Translations under genes and position numbers: made by a program | Origin: Pomphorhynchus laevis | Lineage: Eukaryota; Acanthocephala; Palaeacanthocephala; Echinorhynchida; Pomphorhynchidae | DNA length: 64,000 nt | Direction of reading: 5' to 3' | Assembly (NCBI GenBank): GCA_012934845.2 | Contig: WNNJ02000336.1 | Coordinates: forward strand, 124,001 to 188,000 | The notes under the pieces: model-generated | The model's database searches: none | The model's input: only the letters and a program-made list of their open reading frames with translations | Told to the model about the DNA's origin: nothing | Part shown: in pieces, positions 33,710-45,024 of the stretch | How the letters are laid out: every line of letters begins with the position of its first letter | Numbering within the stretch: position 1 is the stretch's first letter

Positions 33710-35100
33710 ACAAAGTATATTATTTATAAAATATTCATAAAACATTTACGCTTTATAGTTTAAATAAATTTCTAGTAATATTTTTGTTGATTTATGTATA
33801 TATTTTTATATATTGTGAATTTAATATTTTTATAATAACTTGTTGATTTGTTCATTTAAAAAGTAAGAACTTACTTATTTCTAAAGCATTTTTCACTGAT
33901 TAAGCTTGTCCATAATTTGAATATACGTCGATTAGTTTGATTATTTCAAATAATTTAAAATTAATTAAATAAATTAATAAATTAATTTGATTATTAAATA
34001 AAATAAAATAAATTAAATAAAATTTGATTATCTAATGTACCTTATTCTAATACAAAGTATATTATGTATTATCCATCCATAAAAAATTTCCAGTCTAAGA
34101 GTTTAAATTTATTTTTAATTATATTTTGTTTTGTTTTAAACTCTGATTTTTATTCAATCATCAGTGTCTATTGCATCCAATTAATTTATACATAACTTGT
34201 TTAATTAAGCATAACTTGTCTAATATCTGTCTTTATTTACCAATTATGCTACCACTTAAGTGACACTTTAATCGAAGTCTGTACATAAGTGCCTTGTAAA
34301 CAAGATCTTACTTTTGTTTAAACCATAAATGTAATTTTGACACACTTTTAACGAACTCTCAGAAATACTGTATTCATCAATTCTAAGAGTTGACCATACC
34401 GCGTTACACTGAGTGTGAACTCAAGGTGTATTTCTAAATATTATTTACGTTCAAAAAAATTTTGATTTTTTCAACGCTTAAACTTTACATTGAGTATCAT
34501 TTAAATTCAGTAAAGTTTACCAAACTCGCTAATTGTAACTGTCGTATTTCTAAATATTAGTTTTGATCTTAACTAGATTACACCTAAACTTTAAAATTAC
34601 AAATTTGGTAAAATTGCAAAATTAAATAATTTTATTAAATATTTAATAATAAATTAATAGCTAAATTAATTAGCTTATTCTTAATTATCACGTTTTCACA
34701 TATCTTCTGGCAAAATTAAATTAAATAATTTCGCAGAGTATTAATTTAATAATTATATAATAATTATTTAATAATCATTTGTTAACTTGATGTTTACTTC
34801 ATATACAACTTAAGAATTTTTTATTGTAAAAGAATTCTTTATTCAATTATTATAATATAAAAATTTATTAACCCTAACTTTTAATTATCTTTGAAATATA
34901 TCTTATCCACATATATTGTTTAATTGAATTATATACTATTTTTATTCACCATATAAAGCAAAACACCCCTATTCATTTTATGAAAGTAAATTTTGGCTTA
35001 ATTAATAAATATTTTTTAATTATCACGTTACCTGGCAAAATTAATAGTTCTAATTGTGCATTTACATCAGGTATTTGATTAGCTAGTAAGTTATAATGCC
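33710..35100. other. AT-rich DNA, no gene seen
   Basis: Long A/T runs, including short repeats of the TTAATTAAATAAATT type near 33950-34020. Nothing else recognisable. Confidence 0.45.
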
Positions 35101-35173
35101 TTATCAATAAACACAATTTAAAAAGCGAAAAGTAATAAAAACGTAAAGTAAAATAAAAAACGGAAAACATATT

Positions 35174-35410
35174 CTAAAAGTCTTCGTTTGTGTTTGATTC
35201 ACTAATTGATGGTTGATCGTCGTTGTCAAGGTAAATTCTGTCGCGTCGCATATTAAGTGCATGAATTGACGCTGTATGCAAAGATAACGGCTTCGAAACG
35301 CTTTTGATTGAATCATTTGTTGATAATTGAATCATTTGTAGAAGCTCAGTAGGTTTTTGCCTCATCAGAAGAAGAACTAGAGATTGTACCATGGTTCCAG
35401 TGTCAGATAA
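35174..35410 (-). CDS. Candidate terminal exon, unidentified
   Basis: Minus-strand frame reading SLLSDTGTMVQSLVLLLMRQ, then STNDSIKSVSKPLSLHTASI and ending in an acidic tail DNDDQPSISESNTNEDF. Composition and codon use look like a real protein end: helical, then serine- and acid-rich. I do not recognise a family. No convincing acceptor precedes it, because the frame closes upstream near 35440. It may be a last exon of a gene further right on the minus strand, or a remnant. Confidence 0.3.
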   Translation of the reverse strand, partial: LSDTGTMVQSLVLLLMRQKPTELLQMIQLSTNDSIKSVSKPLSLHTASIHALNMRRDRIYLDNDDQPSISESNTNEDF

Positions 35411-35780
35411 AAGTGATTCGACTTTGGCCCATTATAGAAACCTTTATAGCTCCGGGGGTTATATTGTGAAAGTTGTATGCACGACTATGAGATAGTGGCG
35501 ACTTTGAACATTGAAGTGTTAACCAGTCTTATAATTTTATTTCATCAGATGATTCCATGTTTCATACCCAACATATCGAAGATAGTGACTTACTAAATAG
35601 ATTATCATTATTAAGATGGTTTTATCTCAAATATACATTTCAATCTATTACCTATTACTATATAATATAGAGATAAAATATAATATTATATAATCTTTAT
35701 AGTAATTTATAAAATTTATATTGTATTGTTAACATAGCATATTATAGAAGAATATAATATAATATAACAATATAATATTG
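35411..35780. other. No gene seen
   Basis: AT-rich sequence with TA-rich runs at 35660-35780, between the unassigned exon and an RTE-like element. Confidence 0.4.
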
Positions 35781-35789
35781 TTCCCTCAA

Positions 35790-37530
35790 TAACAATATCC
35801 CAAGATACTTGAAATCATCCACATCAGGAAGAACATTATCCCGAATCCTAATTGACATTGGCACCTGAATCCGAAACGAACACATGGAGAGTCTTGGAGG
35901 TACTAACAAACATTCCTATTGCTTGTCATTCCATCGTAAATCGATTTAGTAGGCATTGTAAGTTCTCAGGACAAGAAACCAACAAGGCAACATTATCTGC
36001 ATAAAGCAGAGATGGTATCCTGATAGAACTGACTTAAGACCGACATCCGTCAGGGCAGCCGACTCGTAATTTTGCCCATGTAAACAAGTAACAAAAGTGG
36101 ATACAAAGGACAATACTGACGAAACCCAACGCCTACTGTAAATGATTCAGACTTCCTACCTAGAACACGAACACAACTCACTCTTTGTTCATACAAAGAA
36201 GCTACCGCTATCCGAAGATAGTGTGGTACTCCATACTTCCTTAGTACCTCTCACAACCTCCGTCGCGGTACTCGATCGAACGTCTTCTCCAAATCTACAA
36301 ATCACATGTAGACCGGTTGAGCGTACTCCTAAGACTGTTCAAGGATATTTGAGAGAGTAAAGAGCTGATCCGTAGTTCCACGAACTGGACGAAATCCGCA
36401 TTGTTCATCTTTCAACTGTTCCTCAACTATATGCCGTATCCTTAACTCAAGAATCCAGGCAAATAACTTACCAGTTTGGCTAAGAAGAGTGATGCCCCGA
36501 TAATTGGAACACGCTCTTCGGTCACCTTTCATAAAGATCGGTACCACCACCCTAGTTTGTCACTCACTAGGGACCTTGCCTGACTTCAATACAACGTTGA
36601 AGATCCGTGTTCTCCCAAACACTCTTTTCCAAGTGCTCCTGTCGCTACCAACATGTGCATTGAAGTCATCCAATAGAACGAGGGAATTTCCAACAAGAGT
36701 ACTATCAAGCAGAGCCTGAAGATCTTCCACGAAGGCTGCGTATTCTGAGATAATATTTGGAGCATACGCACACACAACAGTTATTCCCCTTTTCCTCTTT
36801 GACTAAAAGTCTCAGAGACGCCAGCCTTTCGTTCATTGGGTTAAACCTCTCTACCACGAACGACAACCGGTGACTTGTAAATATCTCTACACCCACATAT
36901 TGTCGCTTTCCGTTGTTAACTCCCAAATAGTTCAAGGTTCAGCCTTGATCAAAAAGTTTATTCCGGTTCTAGAACAGTGAAGATAAGTCACTTCGACTAT
37001 TTCAAGACTGAAGCGAACTATCTCTTTTATTAATTATGGTTCGTTCCCCGCCAGCGAGATGACATTCCACGTTTCTACATGAAGGCTATTCCGCTCCGGA
37101 TGTTGATGCCTATTTCGCTGTATCCGTACAACTGCCTGGTCACACGGCACCCGACAATGAAAACTCCTCTGGTCAGTGGTGAGTTGACCATTGTTCTTCG
37201 CACTTGATTTATTTCTTGTAAATTTGTTGCTTGTCATTTTCATTATCTTTATTTTGTTTGTTCGGTTATCTCCCGTTCCCGATATCCTTTGATGACCCAA
37301 CATCGCTAATGTAAGAAAACAGGTCACCATATTATCTTACACCTTTTCGTCCATTGTCCAATATGCCATTCGAGTCATCGTAGTAATTTTGCTTGTTCGG
37401 CTATCTACCGTTGTCAATATCCTTTGATAATCCAAAATCGCTACTGTAAGGAAACAGGCATCCGTGACTTTCTTCCGCCTTTTCGTCCATTGTCTAATTC
37501 ACCGTTGGAGTCATCAGCGGGATCTAAGAT
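35790..37530 (-). mobile_element. RTE-like LINE remnant
   Basis: Read on the minus strand from the right: a repeated leader (37257-37530); the start of the endonuclease (LHVETWNVISLAGNEP, about 37035); its middle (GVEIFTSHRLSFVVERFNPM, about 36880) and end (CAYAPNIISEYAAF, LLDDFNAHVGSD). Immediately after these comes RT sequence (GKVPSE, then VVPIFMKGDRRACSNYRGIT and EEQCGFRPVRGTTDQLF). The remaining RT C-terminus (to about 35790) is broken. These words are typical of animal RTE-like LINEs. The endonuclease and RT pieces sit closer together than in full elements, so an internal deletion is likely. Frames are shifted several times. Confidence 0.8.
37257..37525 (-). repeat. Two 135-bp tandem repeats in the RTE-like leader
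   Basis: TTCGGTTATC...CCTTTGATGACCCAACATCGC starting at 37261 is repeated as TTCGGCTATC...CCTTTGATAATCCAAAATCGC at 37396, with both units ending in CTTTTCGTCCATTGTC words. Tandem 5' units are known for promoter regions of some LINEs. Confidence 0.7.
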
Positions 37531-40500
37531 AGTCTATGAAAGGACTATCACTATTACTGATGCAAGCGGCCAATTATTTAGTCGTTGATCGACAAATGTC
37601 GAACATAGGTTGCTTGGGCCGCTTTACGAAGAGGCTAATTGGCAATAGATGCTAGCTTAATACTTAATCGACTGGCACCTAGCGGCCCTAGTAGTTACAG
37701 GCGAAATATCAAAATAATTTTGTATTTACATTTTACCTTATAGTTCCTGATAATAATATATAATAATATATAAAATTATATATAAAATTATATATAATAT
37801 AATAATATATAATAATATATAAAATTTATATTGCGTTTTTAATATTATATATTATTCATATTTTTAAACAAATATTATTTTACAATTTATATACAGAAAA
37901 TACCGCTGTTAGAATAAAATCAATTTATGAAGTTTAGACCGTTAACTCTATCCATTTGATATCGCAATCGTAAATGTATCGATTTATAAGTTATTTGATA
38001 CCATAATGCAGATTTTAATATTAAAGTTATCACTATAAATTAAAATACGAAAATAAAAAAATAAAATTTTAAATTTTATTCGAGAATCAGGAAAAGTTAA
38101 AATGTTAAATCGTTTTTATTCTGATAATGTTCGAAATTTTTTCAAACAAAATCTTAGTGTCCTTCATTTGCTGATTTATATTCTATTATGAGTGTATAGA
38201 TTTTGCACTGAAACAGTTAGAAACGTTCTTATATTATATCATATTCAACGAACGTTTTATAAGAATTTTTTTAATTTCAATACCTTTTGAAACATTAAAC
38301 ATAAATAAAATTAATGCTACCTCTATATATTAAATGGAGGTAGCGGTATATTTGCAACAAACTATTTGGATAGTTAATTTATTTACTCATGTCCTGGCTT
38401 TTCTCCCTGAGAATGAAAAAATAATTTTATTTGTAAATTTTCGTAGATGCAATTAACCTCTTCAGACAAAATATTTTGTCTGAAGTGGATTTGTGTTTGA
38501 TTAAACAACAAAGCATTTATTTGCTTTTGATACTCGTAAAAAAGCCAAAACGATTAATTTTACTACTAAAATAATATCATTTCCGTGATTTATTTACATT
38601 GGACCAATTTTGCTATTTAGAGAATCCTTTATTTATATAATTATATATTAAATTTCTAAATTTGATAGATATATATTAAAAGTTCTTATAATTTGAGGTC
38701 AACAGATAAATTGAGATAGTCAAAATTATCTCAAAATTTAGACAATAAATCCATCAACAATTGGAGAAAAATCAGATCGGGTAACTGAAACTGCGCATCA
38801 CATTATTTGATTTTTTTTATTAATAATACAATTTATGATAATTTTATTTTGTAGTGATGTATAATTTTATATATTACATTTTAAGTAATTATATTCAGAT
38901 CATGATTAAGTTTAAATTTTATTTTTATTAAATTTATATATTAAAAAATTAAAAATATTATATTATTTTAAATATTATACAGAAATAACATACAAAACTT
39001 GTCAGAAAGTGATAGAAACAGAAAATATAAATGGTTGATGATGGGATCCACATACTATTGTGGACCATTAATGTCCGTCTATATATAGTTGTATATATTA
39101 TACAATTGTATATTATAATTATATATTATACAATTATACAATTATATACAGTATAATTGCACAATTATACAATTATATATTATATATTGTATAAATTTTA
39201 ATTATAAAATCTAAATTTATTATATTAAAAATGTATTTATTTCAAAGTTTTTTTTATTATTTTAATTAAAACAAGTTTGAAAGTTTCAATTTGTAAATTT
39301 TAAAGTCATTGTGAAAATAGCGACGATCACCAAATTAAGACTAACAACCTTATCGAATTTAATAAATCATAATCCGTACCTTTTAATCTGAAATTAAGTG
39401 TTGGTTAATAACAAATATTTATTTTTTATAATTTAAAATCATTAAAGGTCAGATGTGGTCAGATGTGGTCAGATGATTTCGCACTGAAATACTTTAGTAG
39501 CTGCCGTATATTATCTCATATTCAACGAAATCTTTATAAATAATTAAATAAGCAGTTAAATAAAATGGGTTTTCTTAATTAAATACTTCTCGAAACATTA
39601 ATCATGAATAAGATTACTACTACAATTACCACTATACGCAATAATCATTATGTAATTATATTTAAATACATTTATAATCATTGTAGGTCAGATGTACTTC
39701 ATTTTAGATCGTACTGGGTACTAGTTTTCAAGGACTTACGTAATAGTGAATGCTAAGGTGCTTCCGAGTTATTCTCTATTGAATACGAATAGGAGTACAA
39801 AACAAATATGCTTGACGTATTGTTTAACTTTATGTGGGCATGCATTTAGACATTTAAATAAAAAATTAAGAAAACAACTTAATGATCTTTGATTATATAT
39901 CGGAAGTTAACAATATCACAAATCTGCACATTACATTTAAGTAATGTATTTTAAGGTTTTGAAAATATACTTTTTCAATAATGGGAAGTATTCTAGAAAA
40001 TGAGAAGTTGATAGCTTATCTAGAGCAAAAACTTTTTATAATGAAAATGTAGGCGTGAAGTTTTTTACGGGTCATAGACTTTCTCAAGTTTAAAGAATTT
40101 TGTTTGATGTCTGAAAGATCACATTTGAAGTTTGGATAGTTTTCAGCAACATAACAATGAAAAACAAACGATTTCTTGAAATGATCCTTCCACACTTTTA
40201 TGTAACAACTGTGCATTTTTCATAACTGCGATTAATTTTGGTATATATATGTTTGCATGTGCATTCAGTATACCTGCATATACATAAACGTTAAACAGTT
40301 TGCAAAAGCGGTGTTAACATAAATTTTGCATGACTCATCAATTATACCACCACATATGTTATAATTTAATGTTTTTTTATTGTATGTGTTTAACATCTAA
40401 ATTAATTTACACAGCTGTTATTTGAAGTAAAAAATCGCTACTAAAGATTTTTTTTAAAAAGAATGAGTATTTCCCTTTCGTCATACCCATCGTAGTATTC

Positions 40501-41080
40501 CAAGGAAATATCAATTTGTTAAAGTATATATACTAATTTATCATTATTTACCAAAGTATTTCCGTTGCCTACACTATTGACGTAGGGTTTTATGCAAATC
40601 TCAATTTTTGCTTTAGGATTTCTACTTATTTGAGTTTAGCACACTATACTTTGCTCTAATATTTTAGTTTAGTATTGGCAGCTTTAAAACTTAAAAGTAA
40701 TCTAAGTAAATCACAAAGTTTCATCTGCTTTGTTTTAACTATTAAAGCGTCAAATAATCTTTTGCATACAAGGGATGGATTAGCTAGCAATCTTTTCTCG
40801 TTATGATCCATAGCAATTTTTTTAATCGATAATTATATTGACTTTTGGCCTAGAAGTCGTCAGAACCTAATATTCAAAAGACAGATGTTTTGTGCTGATT
40901 AAAAAGTTGGCAGTTATCCTTTACTGTTTAAATAGTGGGCCAAATAGCTCAAAGCTGAATCGATATAGGTAGAATGAGTTTTCATATATAGTTAAGACTT
41001 ACCACCATGGCGTGACCAGAGGAAGCACAATTCAGACTGAAATGTAGAAATTAATTAACTAATTAAATACTTTGTATCAA
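37531..41080. other. AT-rich DNA, no gene seen
   Basis: No coding exon can be supported. A minus-strand frame at 40016-40216 (66 aa, YIKVWKDHFKKSFVFHCYVA) has a plausible composition but no partner and no known family. There are TA-rich runs at 37735-37870 and 39085-39200. Confidence 0.45.
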
Positions 41081-41410
41081 GTATATACCATGTGTATATA
41101 AAATATATACTAAATACTCTGTAATTAAATACTTCGTATCAAGCATATATTAAATACTTTGTATTTAAATACTTTGTATCAAGTATATATCAAGTTTATA
41201 TTAAATACTGTAATTGAAAATAGGTATATATCATGTATATATCAGGTATATATTAAGTACTATGTAATTATATATGCTTAATAGAAATTAAGTCATTATT
41301 ATGGGATTATGATTACCTATAAACAATAAAATAATATTTTTACACATTGATTGTTGTGCCCTTCACCAATATTTTACGTTTAATATAGATTAACGTAGAA
41401 GTTTATTACT
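41080..41410. repeat. Dispersed AT-rich repeat, copy 1
   Basis: Repeated words TAAATACTTTGTATCAAGTA and ATATATCATGTATATATCA are followed by ATGGGATTATGAT and TTACACATTGATTGTTGTGC, then CCTTCACCAA. The same series occurs at 43815-44110 in part-rearranged order. Confidence 0.65.
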
Positions 41411-41499
41411 TATATTAATATTACATAATTTAAATTATGTAATTATGTAAATATTATTAATATTTCTTAATATTTTTATATTTAGTTAATTTTGAAATG

Positions 41500-41650
41500 A
41501 GTTTTATCTACGGTAAAATTATGGGTCAAGGATTATGGGGCCGAAACCTGATAATATAGCAGTTCCTCCTGATGACCTTTAATCTTTATTATGCTACATC
41601 GTATGTTATTTATCAGTCAATTCTGACAAACTGACTTTTGCTTTAAATTT
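41500..41650 (+). repeat. Partial PLE-type terminal motif
   Basis: The first hairpin is missing. GGGTCAAGG, GGGGCCGAAACCTGATAATA, TAGCAGTTCCTCCTGATGAC and the downstream TTATCAGTCAATTC are kept. Confidence 0.65.
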
Positions 41651-43010
41651 CGATTTAAAATTTTAACTTCATATAAATATAAATTGTATGAAATCTTTTA
41701 TATAATTATTTATTATTTATCTTTATTTTCAAGTAATAGATAGTATACGGAACGTAGGCTCAGATAACCTATGTGATTTATCTACGATAGTAATTGTGAG
41801 CTCGAGAACGGAAACTATAATCATAAAAATAGACATATCAGTTATAGGGTTGTGTCATACACTATATAATTAAATAATATGTTATTTTTGTTTATAGCAT
41901 TGATTGAATAATTTATTCCCGGTCAATTTTTCTAGTTTCATATTATGAAATTTTTTTGGCATTCAATTTTTCAATTTACAGTATTCAAATAATTGTATTA
42001 TCAATTGAACGATTGTCAAATTCACTTTTCTGTTTATCATTTAATTTTTTAGTTATTTGATTGCTAATTTTATATTTTAATCTGAAATTCTATCTCTAAA
42101 TTACTTAATCCTTCATGTGATTTTAATTTATTTTAACATAAACAGAATTGTCAATTATTTATTATGAAATCAATTAGGAGATTGTGTATCATGTGATCAT
42201 ATTTAACATGTTCAAGTTTTCAGCTTCATAATTTATAAATTATTGTCATGTGATTACGCCGTATAATCTAGTGTAAGATGAATTTAATCAAAAAAGAATT
42301 TTTTCTTAACATCTTGTTCGCATTCAACATGCTGCACATGTTACGAAATAACACTGAAGTTACTTGGTGTACAAAATCGTGTTATTTTCGACCCTTTGTT
42401 TTCTGAGTCAACATTCCGGATTAGAGTTTTACAGATGATGTAATAAAGTAAATGTGATCATTCTCGTAATGTTTTCTTTACTGTCAAGAATTTACTCTTT
42501 CTTTGATATCAAGGTAATAAGCATGTGTGTTAACGAATAAATTACAACAACTGATATTGTCAAGACGCTAATCCGAATAATGAATTTTTGAATTTATAGC
42601 GTTTTCACCATCATTAATAAATTAATTAAACTGCCTTAGCATTTTGCCCATTATATAATGACAATGCCCTGCTGCTAAGATTTATAATCTTGTAAGTTTG
42701 ATATTCTTTTCTGTGACTTACACTTTTTGAATTTTTCTTCACTGATTTTATAAATTTAAAAATATGGAATGTAGCTGCTAGCGTGAGTGCAATTTTTTTG
42801 CAAAAGTATGCTGCGTATTTGATGATTATCCGGCCACAATGAACCTTAGCTATAGTGATGGCACTCTGTAGTTACCGTAAAATGTATTAATATCAAATAC
42901 ATTATATAAACTTGTTCGGTTATGATTGCTTCTACCAATACTTCTTCAATTAAAAAATATAAACGCTGGTATTATTGCCAATAACACTAGTAGTTGCGAA
43001 TGTGGGATAA
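41651..43010. other. No gene seen
   Basis: AT-rich DNA with no recognised element between a PLE motif and a truncated LINE. Confidence 0.4.
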
Positions 43011-43345
43011 TTGAGCTATCTCGAGATTAGTCATCTTTTCTAGAGGACGTCTCCCAGAGCAAAGACTAAAGTTTATCAATCTCCTCATCTCGAGATTACC
43101 AACCATAGTCCGTCTTGACTGGACTCTTTGGGGGTGAGATACCCTGAATGGTTCAGTCGAAAGACGACGCGCTGGTGCGGCCGGGAAATCAGATCACTCT
43201 TACCTGATGCGTGATGGTGTTAGAAGAAGTTACATGAAATTTTTGAAGATTCTGTTGGTGTTGATTTATCCTCAACTTAATTGGTTATATCTAACGGTTG
43301 TGTATATTATTTTAAGAAAATCTTTATTTAATTGGCTGCAAATGT
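43010..43345 (+). mobile_element. 5'-truncated LINE insertion (3' end only)
   Basis: Matches the last 300 bases of the 13.7-kb LINE: the ISRLVIFSRGRLPEQ...-like block, SRLPTIVRLDWTLWG and the C-terminal TGGTTCAGTCGAAAGACG words. The tail ends in AAAATCTTTATTTAATT. It is diverged, so moderately old. It lies about 1.5 kb upstream of the formin start. Confidence 0.8.
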
Positions 43346-43814
43346 TGCAAATGTGATATTTTGTGCATTGAATATGGTAAAAATTGTTTGAAAGCCGATG
43401 ACAATTGCCAATAGTTTTATTCGTAGTGCTGACGACTGTCGTCGTATTAAGAATTATTTAATAATAAATGTTTGAACCGCTTTGAAAAAATAGTTTGATC
43501 AAATTATATGATGAATACTTGTGATGATCTAATGTTACAAATACATTTGATTATATTTTTTCATAATTGAAATGAATTGATTAAATTAATGAATTAAAAT
43601 AATTGATTAAATTGAATAAATTAATAAAATATTAATTGATTAAATTCATGTTCCTAAATGCACACATTTTATGAATTATTTTATATCTCTAAATCGAAAT
43701 ATTTTTAAGTTCGTTTGTGACCAACTCTTACTGAAAATAATATAAAACTGTACCAAGCTTGTTACAGCTTGTTAAACAAACTGTAACCAGTTTGTAATCA
43801 GTTAGCTGAATTGA

Positions 43815-44110
43815 TTTTTACACATGATTGTTGTGCCCTTCACCAACGTTTTACATTTAGTACAGATTAACGTATAACATTACATCATTTAAATTATTAA
43901 ATACTTTGTAATTAAATATTTTTTATCAAGTATATATCATGTATATATCAAGCATATTTTAAATAATATGTAATTATATATGTTTACCAAATATGAAGTT
44001 CTTTTTATGGGATTTTGATGACTTATAACGATAAAATAAGCCTTTTTACACATTGATTGATATACCCTTTATCACTTCTACGTAAAATGCAGATTATTAA
44101 TTTCTACATT
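43815..44110. repeat. Dispersed AT-rich repeat, copy 2
   Basis: Contains TTACACATGATTGTTGTGCC, TTCACCAACGTTTTACATTT and, further right, AAATACTTTGTAATTAAATA and TATATATCATGTATATATCA, all shared with 41080-41410. Confidence 0.65.
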
Positions 44111-44137
44111 AATTTTATTTATTGATTTTAAACAGGA

Positions 44138-44510
44138 AAGAGTGAAGTATATTTAATTATTAAAAAATTAGTCAAATGTCAAATAAAAAATTTTAATTTT
44201 TTAAATTTCACATGAGAGAGTGGTAAATATTTAATTATTAAAAATGGTCAAATTTTAAATAAAAAATTTAAAATTTTTAAATTTCACCAGAGAGAGTGAT
44301 AAATATTTAATTATTAAAAGATAGTCAAATTTTGAATAAAAATATATTAATAATTTTAATTAGTGATTTTGTCAGAAGAGTTAAATATATTTAATTATTA
44401 AAAGCTAGTCAAATTTAAAATAAAAAATCTAAACGAATAACTTTTATTATTAATTTTAAAGATGAGATAGTGAAATATATTAATTATTAAAATTTAGTCA
44501 AATTTTTGAT
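44138..44510. repeat. AT-rich tandem array of 5 units near the formin start
   Basis: A unit with TTAATTATTAAAA, then AGTCAAATTT and AATAAAAAATTTAA recurs at 44153, 44231, 44307, 44391 and 44480 (spacings 78, 76, 84 and 89). It ends about 350 bp before the formin ATG. Confidence 0.75.
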
Positions 44511-44856
44511 AGCTAATTGTTACAATAATCAGGTTCTGATGATGATCATGATGATTAAATAAACAAATTTATTTTACGCTATCCTGTTAAATCAATTATT
44601 AAGTCACGATTGAGCAATCAATTTATAGTAAATTAATTGCTATGTAGTTTTCAAAGTTGCCTTAAAAATATTCGGTATTGTTTATGCTATAAATATTTTA
44701 AATACTCTAAACATGTACGTGTTATATACAATTTAATCGATTCAAATTAGCATTTTTAAAAGATTCGCCTATGTTACATATTGATTATTGTTTACTAAAC
44801 ACATTTTTTTGGTAGAGCGATCCGTATTTGGATTGATATTACAATTTTAATACAAA

Positions 44857-45024
44857 ATGTCGGATAAGCTTAATTTTCGTGCACAATATTTGGATGATCG
44901 AGATCCATTCACAGCTGATGAGATTCCATGTCCAATAAAGCCAATATTTCATACATTTCACAAGAAAGTTAATATCAATCTGCAAATTGGAATACTTCAT
45001 CAACTTCTAAATGCTCCGATGAAG
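44857..45024 (+). CDS. FHOD: FHOD exon 1 (residues 1-56)
   Basis: Starts [20 protein letters not shown] and ends LLNAPMK. Human FHOD1 has VRVQYLEDTDPF and VHRLLGAPLK at the same places. The ATG follows AAA (AAAATG), a favourable context, and there is no in-frame extension upstream. The donor is AAG|GTATTT, phase 0. Confidence 0.9.

Noticed and set aside
36142-36719. Plus-strand frames in the RTE-like element
   Set aside because: Antisense shadows; the endonuclease and RT words are on the minus strand.
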